A program made the position numbers and the translations under genes. 56,527 nt of DNA from Anaerolineales bacterium HSG25. Its GTDB lineage: Bacteria; Chloroflexota; Anaerolineae; 4572-78; J111. The notes under the pieces were generated by a model. That model had not been told where the DNA came from, made no database searches, and worked only from the letters and a program-made list of their open reading frames with translations. Shown one piece after another: positions 17,250-25,844 of the stretch (its first letter is position 1; each line of letters opens with the position of its first letter). The stretch is taken from the NCBI GenBank assembly GCA_030377865.1, contig JAUCGA010000029.1, positions 1-56,527 of the forward strand. Reading direction: 5' to 3'.

Positions 17250-17828
17250 TTACATGCTCATTGTGTATATCACAACGGCTAAAACAATTAGAATCGCAAC
17301 GATGGCAACAATAAGAATAATGCTACCACCCGCTCCGCCACCTTGAGACGTTTGGCTTGTTGTGACCGGTGGGGTTGGTGTCGGCGGTATTATACCACTT
17401 CCAGGACGGCCAGAACTGGTTGTTCGCTTCAACTTCCCTCGGATACTCGATAGTAGGTCATCTGGTTGAGCCGGTTTGGTTAGATAATCATCAACCCCCA
17501 ACTCCTTACCACGGCGAATATCAACATCGTCAACCTTGGCGGTCAAAAAGATAAACGGTATATTTTGCAAATATGGGTTGGCTTTAACTCGCTCAAAAAG
17601 TGTATAACCATCCATGACTGGCATCATAATATCGGCCAAAATAAGGTCTGGTAATGCTCTTGATCCATCTTGTTCATTACGCCGCATAAATGTGGATTCC
17701 AGTTTGTCCAAGGCATGTTGACCGTTGGCCGCGGTCCACACATCGTACCCTTCTACTTCTAAAATCAGTTTTACACCATCAACTAAATCTGGTTGGTCGT
17801 CTACGACCATAATAATAGGCTTGCTCAC
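17250..17828 (-). CDS. CheY-like receiver protein with C-terminal membrane helix (paralogue)
   Basis: 192 residues. Receiver residues are complete: D10-D11, phospho-acceptor D66 in LADIMMPVMDG, T96 and K118. A proline/threonine/glycine-rich linker (about 140-168) leads to a terminal membrane helix at about 169-190. It is roughly half identical to the protein of 16520-17092 and arose by tandem duplication. No cognate histidine kinase is adjacent; the nearest kinase is at 30457. A ribosome site (AAGGGGGAG on the minus strand) precedes ATG 17828. The 157-base gap between the two paralogues contains nothing recognisable. Confidence 0.85.
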   Translation of the reverse strand: MSKPIIMVVDDQPDLVDGVKLILEVEGYDVWTAANGQHALDKLESTFMRRNEQDGSRALPDLILADIMMPVMDGYTLFERVKANPYLQNIPFIFLTAKVDDVDIRRGKELGVDDYLTKPAQPDDLLSSIRGKLKRTTSSGRPGSGIIPPTPTPPVTTSQTSQGGGAGGSIILIVAIVAILIVLAVVIYTMSM

Positions 17829-17879
17829 CGTACTGCTCCCCCTTTAAGAAATTTTAATTTATGTGTTGCTCTGAGGTGT

Positions 17880-19850
17880 TCAGGTTTTTAACGAGATGCT
17901 TATCGAACTCTGTTTGAATTTCCAATTCAATATGATTGCTATAATTAAAATTCCAAGCGATAGCATTGATACCCAATACCCTATCACCCTTACTATTGTA
18001 TCCTCAAATCGAATTTCTAGGAAATGTGACCCTGTGGGAATCGAAACCATTATCCAGCCTTCTCGATTAGTAGTTTTTATTGATGGACGGTCAATGACTG
18101 AACCAACTCGAAGTACTTCTCCCACAGATTTGTCAAGATTACCGTCATGCGGCCCTAAATCTTCATAAATATAGGCATTCCAACCGGGATAATAGGGAAT
18201 AAAAAATGTTACATGTTGATTTGGTTGTTCCGTCCCTACCCATAACAACTCGTGAATACTATCCATCTCCATAGAATAAACACCCACGCTATCATCCTTG
18301 GGCAAGGCGGTGTAGTTGACTTTGGTGGTAATCTGCCCGCCTCGCTCGACCTGCTCGGCTAACGTAGACCAGTTTGGAATCTCACGCGTCCAGGCGGTTT
18401 GGCCGGTCATTTCATCTGATGATTGCTGAAAGCGGAATAAGGATGCCTGACTGACAGGCCCTTCGGTCGGTTTGGGGTCGCGTAGTTGAGCCTCAAGGTA
18501 TGGATAGCTAGATAGGATAATCAAACTTGATAAAATTACAAGTGGTAATTGTGGGCTATAGGGCAGTATTGTAGGCTTGTTTGAGGTTGAGTCAACCGTT
18601 GATTCAACAGGTAAAGCCAGCACTGTTCCGGCCATGACCGAAATAAATGGCGCAACCACAACCAACAGTCGCCACGGAAATTGAGCAAAGCTAGATAGGG
18701 GTAGATACGTCCACACCAAACTGGAGATAGGCACTGTCAGAAAGATTACTAGCGCGGTAAAACCCTGAAAAAAGTAGAGTGTTCGCTGTGTAAGTGAGTC
18801 AGTCAATTGTGGTACTACCACAAATGACAGGATGTAGAGAATCAAGGCCGCCACCCCAATCTGAAAACCAGCTTCGTCGTCTGGACCGGGGATGCTGGCT
18901 CCAAAACCCCATGCGGGTGAAAAAAGCTGGTGGAGGGCCACGAAATCATCCCCAAAGGCAAACCGTCCACCAATCCATTGGTCAACTCGAACAAAGCGGT
19001 ATTCAAGAAAGGCCGGAATCCAGAAGATGCCACTAATGCCTAATCCTAAAAAAAGAGCTAGTAGGGGTGATAATCCGGTACGAATAAAACGGATATATCG
19101 ATTCGGTCTAGCCAGTAATTTGTCGATAGCTGGTGTAAGCCAGCCGATAATACTGGTTGGTTTGACTGATGTACGCGCCGTGATGATGGGGTCTCTAAAG
19201 AACTGCCATATCATCATAAAAGCGACATACAGCCCCAATATGGGTGTAAATATCAGAGCCAGAAGATTACTGGTGAACATGATGAGGGCGTAGGCGACTG
19301 CTGTTCCTAAAATGGTCATCAGAGTGGGACGGGTAACTGTCCGAAAAAAGCCCCACATGGCGAGTGGTACAAATACAAAACCGACCGATTCGGCCAAAGC
19401 GGCTCGCACATACAGGTCAAACAGATGGTAGGGCAGATAAACGTAGGTCAAGGCGGAGATGACTCCAGCCTTGGGTGTGAGCATGTCTCGCACAAAAAGG
19501 TACATGGTCAGACCGCATAAAACCGCCGACAAGCCGAACACACATTTTACCGCGTTGACGATGTCTAGTCCGAATAGATGCAAAATTTCGCCCAAATAGG
19601 ATGATAACGGGCCATATATATTAAAGAACGGATAGCCATAACCAAAAGCAAAGTCGGGAGCCCAACGGGGATACCAAATACCATCTTGGATGGCTTGGTC
19701 AAACTGGTGCAAAAAATAAACCGAGTGACGAGCATCATGCCCGCCCCAGAAGTAGCCGGGTTGTAAGAGCGGCCCAACGATGGGCAACGAAAGTAACAGG
19801 GTTAACCACAGGTAGCGATCTCGTAAAAAAGTGGGCATAAAGTTAGACAT
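17880..19850 (-). CDS. PTPS-related / GT-C-like polytopic membrane protein
   Basis: 656 residues, about 12-13 membrane helices. The first outer loop carries GGHDARHSVYFLHQF and DGIWYPRWAPDFAFGYGYPFFNIYGPL, matching the 14730-16478 protein motif for motif. Later shared motifs are FAQFPWRLLVV near 380 and an extracellular tail with FIPYYPGWNAYIYE and SIPTGSHFLEIRF. It has an extra loop near 215-250 and ends in a cytoplasmic basic segment. It is encoded 22 bases downstream of 19873-21525, so those two are likely co-transcribed. Confidence 0.75.
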   Translation of the reverse strand: MSNFMPTFLRDRYLWLTLLLSLPIVGPLLQPGYFWGGHDARHSVYFLHQFDQAIQDGIWYPRWAPDFAFGYGYPFFNIYGPLSSYLGEILHLFGLDIVNAVKCVFGLSAVLCGLTMYLFVRDMLTPKAGVISALTYVYLPYHLFDLYVRAALAESVGFVFVPLAMWGFFRTVTRPTLMTILGTAVAYALIMFTSNLLALIFTPILGLYVAFMMIWQFFRDPIITARTSVKPTSIIGWLTPAIDKLLARPNRYIRFIRTGLSPLLALFLGLGISGIFWIPAFLEYRFVRVDQWIGGRFAFGDDFVALHQLFSPAWGFGASIPGPDDEAGFQIGVAALILYILSFVVVPQLTDSLTQRTLYFFQGFTALVIFLTVPISSLVWTYLPLSSFAQFPWRLLVVVAPFISVMAGTVLALPVESTVDSTSNKPTILPYSPQLPLVILSSLIILSSYPYLEAQLRDPKPTEGPVSQASLFRFQQSSDEMTGQTAWTREIPNWSTLAEQVERGGQITTKVNYTALPKDDSVGVYSMEMDSIHELLWVGTEQPNQHVTFFIPYYPGWNAYIYEDLGPHDGNLDKSVGEVLRVGSVIDRPSIKTTNREGWIMVSIPTGSHFLEIRFEDTIVRVIGYWVSMLSLGILIIAIILNWKFKQSSISISLKT

Positions 19851-19872
19851 GGCTGTGATTATATATATCGAA

Positions 19873-21525
19873 CTACTCGACGTTAAGAATGACCCTCCCG
19901 TTAGAATCGGTCACGACCGGCAACCGAGCAAATGTGGCCTCATCGTATAATCCGACATAAATTCGATAAGGGCCGGGCGGTAGTTCTACCGGTAGTTGGA
20001 GTGGGTAACGGTCTGTAATATGCTGACCCGGTATCCATTGGGCAGTCAGGTAGTTTTCTATGTTCGGCTCTTTTGCAAACTGAGGATAACCGTCAAACTG
20101 AGCTAAAACGTTATCATTGCTATCAACCAAATGGATAAATAGTTTCCAGTTTTGAGTAAAACTGGTCAACGGTTGCCATGTCAAGTTAAAGTATAGGGTC
20201 TCTTGGGGTGCTAAATCTCCATGCACAGCTAGTGGCAGAGAGGTCTCACCTGTATGCAGACCAGCAGTGTCGCTGGTTGTTTTGACTGTAAAACTCGGCT
20301 CAAGTAATAGTAGTTCGTTATTACCAATGATTCCCGCTGGAAGTGTAGGTATCTGGTTGGCTGGAATAAAGGTTGGTTCAAGATAGGTATAGCTACCTAA
20401 AACCGTCATGAGAATGATGCTCGCTAATAGAGGCAACTGGGTTAATTGTGGCTCTACCCAAAGAGCCGCACCGGAGATTACGGCTAAACATAAGCCACTA
20501 AAACCAAGTAGTTGCCACGGATAGGCTAGAGGCTGACTCAATAGTGACCCGATTAGCGGTAGTTGCCACACAGGTTGAGCTACGGTTAAGGTCAGCCCGA
20601 TGAAACATAGTCCGGCTATCAGAAAAAACAGTAATCGGCGGTCACGGCGGCTGATGTCTGCGGGAAGGGTTATTTGAGTTTGCCACATGGTCACGGTCAG
20701 AATCGTCAGCCCTACAGAAACCATGCCTAGTTGAAAAGATAGTCCATCTGCCCAACCGGATGAGCTCGCTCCGTTGCTCCATGATGCAGAAAGGAGTTGA
20801 AATGGATGAAGCAAATGCTCAACAAATAGGACATTATTCACATTGGTCGAGGATAGTATCAACCATGATAGGGTTGTAGCTATAAATGTACCCATCAGCA
20901 TAGAAATTAAGGGAAGAAAAAGTTGGCGAGGATGGGCGACGATAAGCAAGGTGGTTACAAAAACCAAAGCCCACAGAGTTAATCCTAAATGGGTTAATCC
21001 TAAAGCCAGCCAACCAACCGCGGCAATGGGCAGGAGTTTCCATTTTGGTGAGGTGACAAGATAAGTACTGACCAATATCGCCCCCGGAAGTAGCCCCCAA
21101 AAGAACGACTCGTCCCAAGCTCCACGCACATAGACCGTGGCAATTTGATAGGGTAGATAGCAATAGACCAGTGCCGCTACTAACGCGCCTGCTTCGCCAA
21201 ACCAGCTTTTTAGCCACAAAAACATGCCCACACTACCAGATACCCAACCAAGAGCAATGACCAGTTTAAAACCAACTAAAGGACTAACGGGGAGCAGTGC
21301 GGCAATATAATAGGGCAATAAACCACCCGATTGAAACAGTGAAACATCGGTGACAACATGGGGGTGCCAGAATAGATTCCCCATATTTGCTCTTAAATCG
21401 GCGATATTCCAAAGTGGAATATAACCGACATGAGTTTCGATATAACCGGGGTAAAATAAAGGAGCAATCAAAAATACAGGCAAAATTATCGCCAGAATTA
21501 AATAGGCACGGCTTGCAGAAGGCAC
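19873..21525 (-). CDS. Polytopic membrane protein related to the PTPS/GT-C group
   Basis: 550 residues. About 11 membrane helices fill residues 1-375, then a soluble C-terminal beta domain with FNLTWQPL and YRIYVGLYDEATFARLPV resembles the tails of the 185-2743 and 3133-6285 proteins. Shared features with its neighbours include the YCYLPYQIATVYVRGAWDE region near 115 and SQPLAYPWQLLGF near 330. The first outer loop has lost the HDA(R/Q)HS motif of its neighbours, so the catalytic site may differ or be absent. First gene of the 21525 to 17880 pair. Confidence 0.65.
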   Translation of the reverse strand: MPSASRAYLILAIILPVFLIAPLFYPGYIETHVGYIPLWNIADLRANMGNLFWHPHVVTDVSLFQSGGLLPYYIAALLPVSPLVGFKLVIALGWVSGSVGMFLWLKSWFGEAGALVAALVYCYLPYQIATVYVRGAWDESFFWGLLPGAILVSTYLVTSPKWKLLPIAAVGWLALGLTHLGLTLWALVFVTTLLIVAHPRQLFLPLISMLMGTFIATTLSWLILSSTNVNNVLFVEHLLHPFQLLSASWSNGASSSGWADGLSFQLGMVSVGLTILTVTMWQTQITLPADISRRDRRLLFFLIAGLCFIGLTLTVAQPVWQLPLIGSLLSQPLAYPWQLLGFSGLCLAVISGAALWVEPQLTQLPLLASIILMTVLGSYTYLEPTFIPANQIPTLPAGIIGNNELLLLEPSFTVKTTSDTAGLHTGETSLPLAVHGDLAPQETLYFNLTWQPLTSFTQNWKLFIHLVDSNDNVLAQFDGYPQFAKEPNIENYLTAQWIPGQHITDRYPLQLPVELPPGPYRIYVGLYDEATFARLPVVTDSNGRVILNVE

Positions 21526-21588
21526 GATAAGACAAAGATTCCTTGTAGGGTTTTGTGTTTATGACTACAACTCTAAAACATAATGAGC

Positions 21589-21990
21589 TTACGCATCAAC
21601 AAGGATTTTACTTAATTTTTCTGCTAAATCGTTCGTCTCGTCAACTGCTTCGATAATCCGATTAAGGTCTTCCTTCATCTCATCAGGTAGGCCATCAAGC
21701 GCCAAAAACTGTTGGCTAGTTTCTTTTATTTTTGCTGTTGCAGAAAATAATTGTTGATTTAATAACGGATCAACAGTAGCTTTATCTAGTACTTCGCCTT
21801 CTTCTGCGGCATCAAATATGAGACCAATCTGTCCTGATAAATCCACGGTTTCATGGGCAGTGTCCATGATAAGTTCGAGTTTTTCTTCCATTGGCTCCGA
21901 AAGTTCGTACATAAATTGAGCCATTTGTAAAATACTCAAAATGGTGGAACTTTGGCTAACGATGTCATGTAAAATTTTTGAAGGTGTCAT
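21589..21990 (-). CDS. Small helical protein of unknown function
   Basis: 133 residues from ATG 21990, chosen because GGGAG lies about ten bases upstream; a longer in-frame reading from 22029 lacks this. It is acidic and almost entirely helical, with heptad-like spacing (EKLELIMDTAHETVDLSGQIGLIFDAA), so coiled-coil or four-helix packing is likely. There is no signal peptide or membrane helix and no recognised family. It is followed by the transcription unit of membrane proteins on the same strand. Confidence 0.6.
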   Translation of the reverse strand: MTPSKILHDIVSQSSTILSILQMAQFMYELSEPMEEKLELIMDTAHETVDLSGQIGLIFDAAEEGEVLDKATVDPLLNQQLFSATAKIKETSQQFLALDGLPDEMKEDLNRIIEAVDETNDLAEKLSKILVDA

Positions 21991-22071
21991 GATGCTGTTC
22001 TCCCTTTTAAGGACAGATAACTGTTGCATGCAAGTCGTTTCAAACGACTATTGCGACAATATTCTAAATTC

Positions 22072-22173
22072 TGTGATGGTCAAGATGATGTTGGAGTGCA
22101 ATGGGTTCAGCCATTGATTTTGGCAACGGCTAAACCCGTTGCACTCCATTTTCAACACCAGTCTGACCACCAC
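22072..22173. repeat. R1 palindromic element with 16-bp direct repeat
   Basis: R1 shell with GGAGTGCAATGGGTTCAGCC core, flanked by ACAATATTCTAAATTC at 22056-22071 and 22174-22189. Confidence 0.85.
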
Positions 22174-22207
22174 ACAATATTCTAAATTCATTCAGTTTTT
22201 AAGGTGC

Positions 22208-22789
22208 TTATTGACTTACTAGGCTTCCATCAAGCCCTAAAATGGTAGCTTCTGCCTGCATAGCCTGCAATACAATTTCGATATGTTGCGACAGGTCAAT
22301 ATTTAGGGCCGCCGCGCCCTGCTCGATTTCCTCCCGATGAACTCCTGGAGCAAACGACTTTGTTTTCCATTTTTTACGAACTGATTTCAGCTTAACATCC
22401 CGAATATCTTTTGAGGGACGTACCAAGGCCACCGCGATAATCAGTCCCGTCAATTCGTCTACCGCGTACAAAGCATGCTCCATCAGCGATTGACGCTCTA
22501 CACCAGTAACCTCGGTAGCATGGGAGAGAATAGCCCTGATGATTTCCTCATCAGCCCCTTGCTCGCGGAGAATCGGAACTCCGGCATTTGGATGTCCATG
22601 TTGGGAGACATCAGGATAACGCTCATAATCAAAATCGTGCAGGAGGCCAACAATCCCCCAAACTTCTTCATCCGCAGAAAAGAAGCGGGCGTAGGCTCGC
22701 ATTGCGGCTTCAACTGCGAGCATGTGTCGTCGTAAATGAGGACTTTCGGTATAGTGGCAAACGAGTTCCCAAGCTTGTTCTCGGTTCAT
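22208..22789 (-). CDS. HD-domain phosphohydrolase
   Basis: 193 residues. The metal-binding HD motif is complete: H22 in RRHMLAVEAAM, H51-D52 in LLHDFDYERYP, the GHPNAG stretch at 65-70, H89 in AILSHATEV and D111 in YAVDELTGL. Proteins of this short single-domain type are called HDIG-like hydrolases and act on nucleotides or phosphate monoesters; the substrate cannot be assigned. ATG 22789 with a downstream full-length HD fold is the natural start. It stands alone on the minus strand between an R1 and an R6/R4 repeat. Confidence 0.85.
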   Translation of the reverse strand: MNREQAWELVCHYTESPHLRRHMLAVEAAMRAYARFFSADEEVWGIVGLLHDFDYERYPDVSQHGHPNAGVPILREQGADEEIIRAILSHATEVTGVERQSLMEHALYAVDELTGLIIAVALVRPSKDIRDVKLKSVRKKWKTKSFAPGVHREEIEQGAAALNIDLSQHIEIVLQAMQAEATILGLDGSLVSQ

Positions 22790-22863
22790 GGTTGATTGTT
22801 CCAGTCACATTATATCATAGTGAAGATAGTGATTATAGTATCTATTTGGGCTATTCTATCTTG

Positions 22864-23139
22864 TTACCCGACAAGGCTTTTTAGTCTTAACTAAACAAAA
22901 AAGAATATCTGACAGGATTAACAGAGTTGTTCGGGAATAACGGAGTGCAAAAGCTTCTTGCTTTTGCATGGTTGTTTCTGGCAAAAGCAAGAAGCTTTTG
23001 CACTCCGCAGACCTCGAATTTGAGTTTTTATGAGATGATAAGTTATTGCCGAACAAGATTAACAAGATTACAGGCAAAAAATCCTGTCAATTCTGTTAAT
23101 CCTGTCGAAAAATTTTTTATTTAATCAGCATGTCGGGTA
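22864..23139. repeat. R6 palindromic element interrupted by R4
   Basis: Outer ends TTACCCGACA and TGTCGGGTA, with inner motifs ATCTGACAGGATTAACA and TTAATCCTGTCGAAAAA. An R4 copy (22927-23056) is inserted between GATTAACAGAG and GATTAACAAG, an imperfect target duplication. A second R6 copy without the insert lies at 42003-42135. Confidence 0.75.
22927..23056. repeat. R4 palindromic element nested in R6
   Basis: TTGTTCGGGAATAA ... TTATTGCCGAACAA shell with the GGAGTGCAAAAGC hairpin core. Confidence 0.8.
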
Positions 23140-23150
23140 CTGAGGCTACT

Positions 23151-24326
23151 CTATTGCAGATAGTCGGCAAAACTATCCCCTGCACCCGACCAGTTAATAC
23201 CAAGCAGTTCGGCGATGGTAGCACTAAGGTCGGCAAAGCTATCTCGCGTTCCCATGTTGATTCCGGTCTTAACAGGCTGACCAAATATCAGAATCGGTAC
23301 TCGCTCGCGTGAATGATCGGTACCCGGTGTGGTGGGGTCATTGCCGTGGTCGGCAGTCATAATCGTTATGTCGGTGGGACGCATGACCGCTGAAATTTCG
23401 GGCAAACGACGGTCAAAGGCTTCGAGGGCATCGGCATAACCACGTGGGTTGTTACGATGACCGTATAGCGCATCAAAATCGACCAGATTGGTGAAGATTA
23501 ACCCCTCATTATCTTGCTGACAAGTTTCGATGATGGCAGAAATACCAGCCATATTATTACCAGTATGGTTACTGTGGGTTATTCCTCGATAGGCAAAAAT
23601 ATCTTCGATTTTGCCGATAGCTATCACATCCTTTCCCACAGCTTTAACCACATCCATAATTGTATCACTCGGCGGCTCTAGGCTAAAATCTTTCCGATTC
23701 TCTGTCCGAGTAAAGCTCCCCGGCTCACCAATAAAGGGGCGAGCGATGACCCGCCCAACCGCATGGTCGCCAGTCAACAAATCGCGAGCTATTTGGCAAT
23801 ATCGATACAAGTCCGACAACGGGACGACCTCTTCATGAGCGGCAATCTGAAACACACTATCGCCAGAAGTATAGACAATGACCTGCCCAGTGACCATGTG
23901 TTTAGCCCCCAAAGTTTTGATAATCTCCGTACCAGAAGCGGGATAGTTGCCAAGCCAGCCTCGACCAATTTGAGTCTCAAATGCATCCATCACCTCGGCT
24001 GGAAAACCGTCAGGATACAAGGGAAATGGCTTTAACAACGGTACACCAGCCAACTCCCAATGCCCTGTGGTGGTATCCTTTCCAGCGCTAACCTCGGTCA
24101 GCCGTCCATACACACCTTTGGCAGATGTGGTTGGGGGCACACCCAAAATCTCAGTCAGGTTTCCTAATCCCAACTCGCCCAAATTAGGCAAATTTAAACC
24201 TCCTACTGACCGAGCAATATTGCCTAAGGTGTTACTTCCTTCATCATTGTATGCCGCGGCATCCGGTGCATCGCCACAGCCAACACTATCTAAAATTATT
24301 AGGTTGATTCGTTTCACTTGTTTCAT
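23151..24326 (-). CDS. deoB: Phosphopentomutase
   Basis: 391 residues, standard for DeoB. It interconverts ribose- or deoxyribose-1-phosphate and the 5-phosphate in nucleoside salvage, in the cytoplasm. The alkaline-phosphatase superfamily metal sites are clear: [12 protein letters not shown] near residue 12, the catalytic threonine segment KDTTTGHWE near 90, [16 protein letters not shown] near 285 and [17 protein letters not shown] near 330. GTG/ATG choice: ATG 24326 directly starts the conserved IILDSVG strand. No other nucleoside-salvage gene is adjacent. Repeats crowd both ends of the gene. Confidence 0.95.
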   Translation of the reverse strand: MKQVKRINLIILDSVGCGDAPDAAAYNDEGSNTLGNIARSVGGLNLPNLGELGLGNLTEILGVPPTTSAKGVYGRLTEVSAGKDTTTGHWELAGVPLLKPFPLYPDGFPAEVMDAFETQIGRGWLGNYPASGTEIIKTLGAKHMVTGQVIVYTSGDSVFQIAAHEEVVPLSDLYRYCQIARDLLTGDHAVGRVIARPFIGEPGSFTRTENRKDFSLEPPSDTIMDVVKAVGKDVIAIGKIEDIFAYRGITHSNHTGNNMAGISAIIETCQQDNEGLIFTNLVDFDALYGHRNNPRGYADALEAFDRRLPEISAVMRPTDITIMTADHGNDPTTPGTDHSRERVPILIFGQPVKTGINMGTRDSFADLSATIAELLGINWSGAGDSFADYLQ

Positions 24327-24410
24327 GAGTTATTCCCTTCCAACTGTAATACCCTAAGATACCACAAAATTTGCTTACTGACAACCAAGTTAAGGTTTGC
24401 CTAAAAGTAA

Positions 24411-24488
24411 TACAGTCTTTCAGATAATGATTTTCAATTCAAGACCAACCTTCCCGCAAGTTTTGAACTTGCGGGAAGGTGACAACTA
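24411..24488. repeat. R3 palindromic element, right end missing
   Basis: TACAGTCTTTCAGATAATG end and CTTCCCGCAAGTT core are present; the copy stops after GGTGACAACTA. Confidence 0.7.
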
Positions 24489-24548
24489 AGACACGTTCCA
24501 AAGTGACTCAATCTTAAAAATTGAACCGCTTTCATGACCTCCCTAACC

Positions 24549-24581
24549 AAAACACCCTTGGTATATCACCAAGGGCGTTTT
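24549..24581 (-). terminator. Probable terminator of the 24635-25456 gene
   Basis: 14-bp hairpin AAAACACCCTTGGT / ACCAAGGGCGTTTT with one mismatch, 54 bases after the gene stop. The gap 24327-24634 otherwise holds only the truncated R3 copy. Confidence 0.65.
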
Positions 24582-24634
24582 AATTGAGTATACATGATAT
24601 AAGACAGCAATTTAGAAGATTTAACCGTCTTGTG

Positions 24635-25456
24635 CTAGTTAAACAACTGTAACTGCCAATTAATAACCTTAACCTGCACCGTTCCACTCACCCGACATGG
24701 GTCTTCAATACACCCCGCGTCATTGCTATCATCATCATCCGTCAAATCACAGCCATTTCGATTACGAGCATAAATCGGGTCAGTAGTAAAGGTAAAAGGC
24801 TGACTCGCTTGTTCGCCATTAACCACTACATAGGCAAACCAATCATGCGAATAATAGGCGTTTGGTCCATCACCCCGAATCAACAGTCCTGTATAGCGTC
24901 CGTTACCGTCGGTGGTACTCTGGAAACGACTACCAGAAACCCCTAGTTCACCAAACTCAATTGTTACCCCCGCTAACGGCAAGCCATCAGCCCCGTTAAT
25001 TACACCTTCTAAACCAGAATCGGCACAGTTGTTTTTACTACTATGGGAGCTGACCACAAATGGATAAGGGGTTGGCGTATTAGTAGGCGGTGGTCGCAAC
25101 GTCGGTGGAACAGGTGTATTGGTTTTAGTCGGAGTAGATGTTTTAGTCGGTATATCGGTCTTGGTTGGAGTAGGGGTACGGGTTTGGGTAGAGGTTTTGG
25201 TTGGCCCCGGCGTGTTGGTTGGCGAGGGTGTCCATGTTGGGGGGTACGGTTCTTCGGTGGGGCGCGGAGGAACTGTCGGCGTGGGAGCGGCAACCGTTAT
25301 TTTCGCGGCCGCGGCCGTTGCCCGTTGAGGGCTAAGGGGGTTTATCGGAATATCGGGTTGAAGGAATATTACTGCATAACACATACAAGACAAAGCGGTT
25401 AAACCTAAAAACATCGATATTAATACTGTTGCTAATCGGTCATCTAAGCTCGCCAT
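24635..25456 (-). CDS. Membrane-anchored secreted protein with Pro/Thr stalk
   Basis: 273 residues. A signal-anchor helix lies at about 13-32, followed by a low-complexity stalk (about 55-130) made of TPTKT, PTPTNTP and related units. The C-terminal 130 residues hold a carboxypeptidase-regulatory-like beta fold: GLEGVINGADGLPLAGVTIEFGELG followed by DGNGRYTG. This is probably an extracellular surface protein or adhesion-type display domain; no catalytic site is visible. Cysteines near 145 and in the last 35 residues may form disulphides. It shares the secretion-stalk style of other proteins in the window. Confidence 0.65.
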   Translation of the reverse strand: MASLDDRLATVLISMFLGLTALSCMCYAVIFLQPDIPINPLSPQRATAAAAKITVAAPTPTVPPRPTEEPYPPTWTPSPTNTPGPTKTSTQTRTPTPTKTDIPTKTSTPTKTNTPVPPTLRPPPTNTPTPYPFVVSSHSSKNNCADSGLEGVINGADGLPLAGVTIEFGELGVSGSRFQSTTDGNGRYTGLLIRGDGPNAYYSHDWFAYVVVNGEQASQPFTFTTDPIYARNRNGCDLTDDDDSNDAGCIEDPCRVSGTVQVKVINWQLQLFN

Positions 25457-25558
25457 AAAAATCTTCTCCCTTTTTTGGTAATATTGTTATCTTGACTGAT
25501 GACACATCGGAATAAATCCCAATGCTGATAGCTAAAGCAGGCTAAAGCCAGCTATTTA

Positions 25559-25702
25559 GGCAGTTCCAACTTTTAAAACCTCCCAAAATTGGCCTTGCCC
25601 TGTGACAGGCTAATACGGGAAACCTGCTTAAGCAGGTTTTTCGTTTAAGACGCTGATTTCAATCAGTGGGTTGTTTGGGAGATTTATTTTTCTGGAACTG
25701 CC
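25559..25702. repeat. R7 palindromic element
   Basis: Ends GGCAGTTCC and GGAACTGCC, then CCTCCCAAA / TTTGGGAG. The core contains AAACCTGCTT-AAGCAGGTTT. The rest of the gap 25457-25844 has no gene. Confidence 0.75.
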
Positions 25703-25844
25703 TTAGGCCACTTTTAGCGGTCTTGAGTTTTTAGCCTTGTGGCTTTAGCCCAAGGCTATCAGTCAACACTACCCCTTTTTTAGGCTGTCCAAATCTGACG
25801 GCTTTTAGAAACCTGTCAGGTCTAATGTTTGAAGTTGATGCGTA

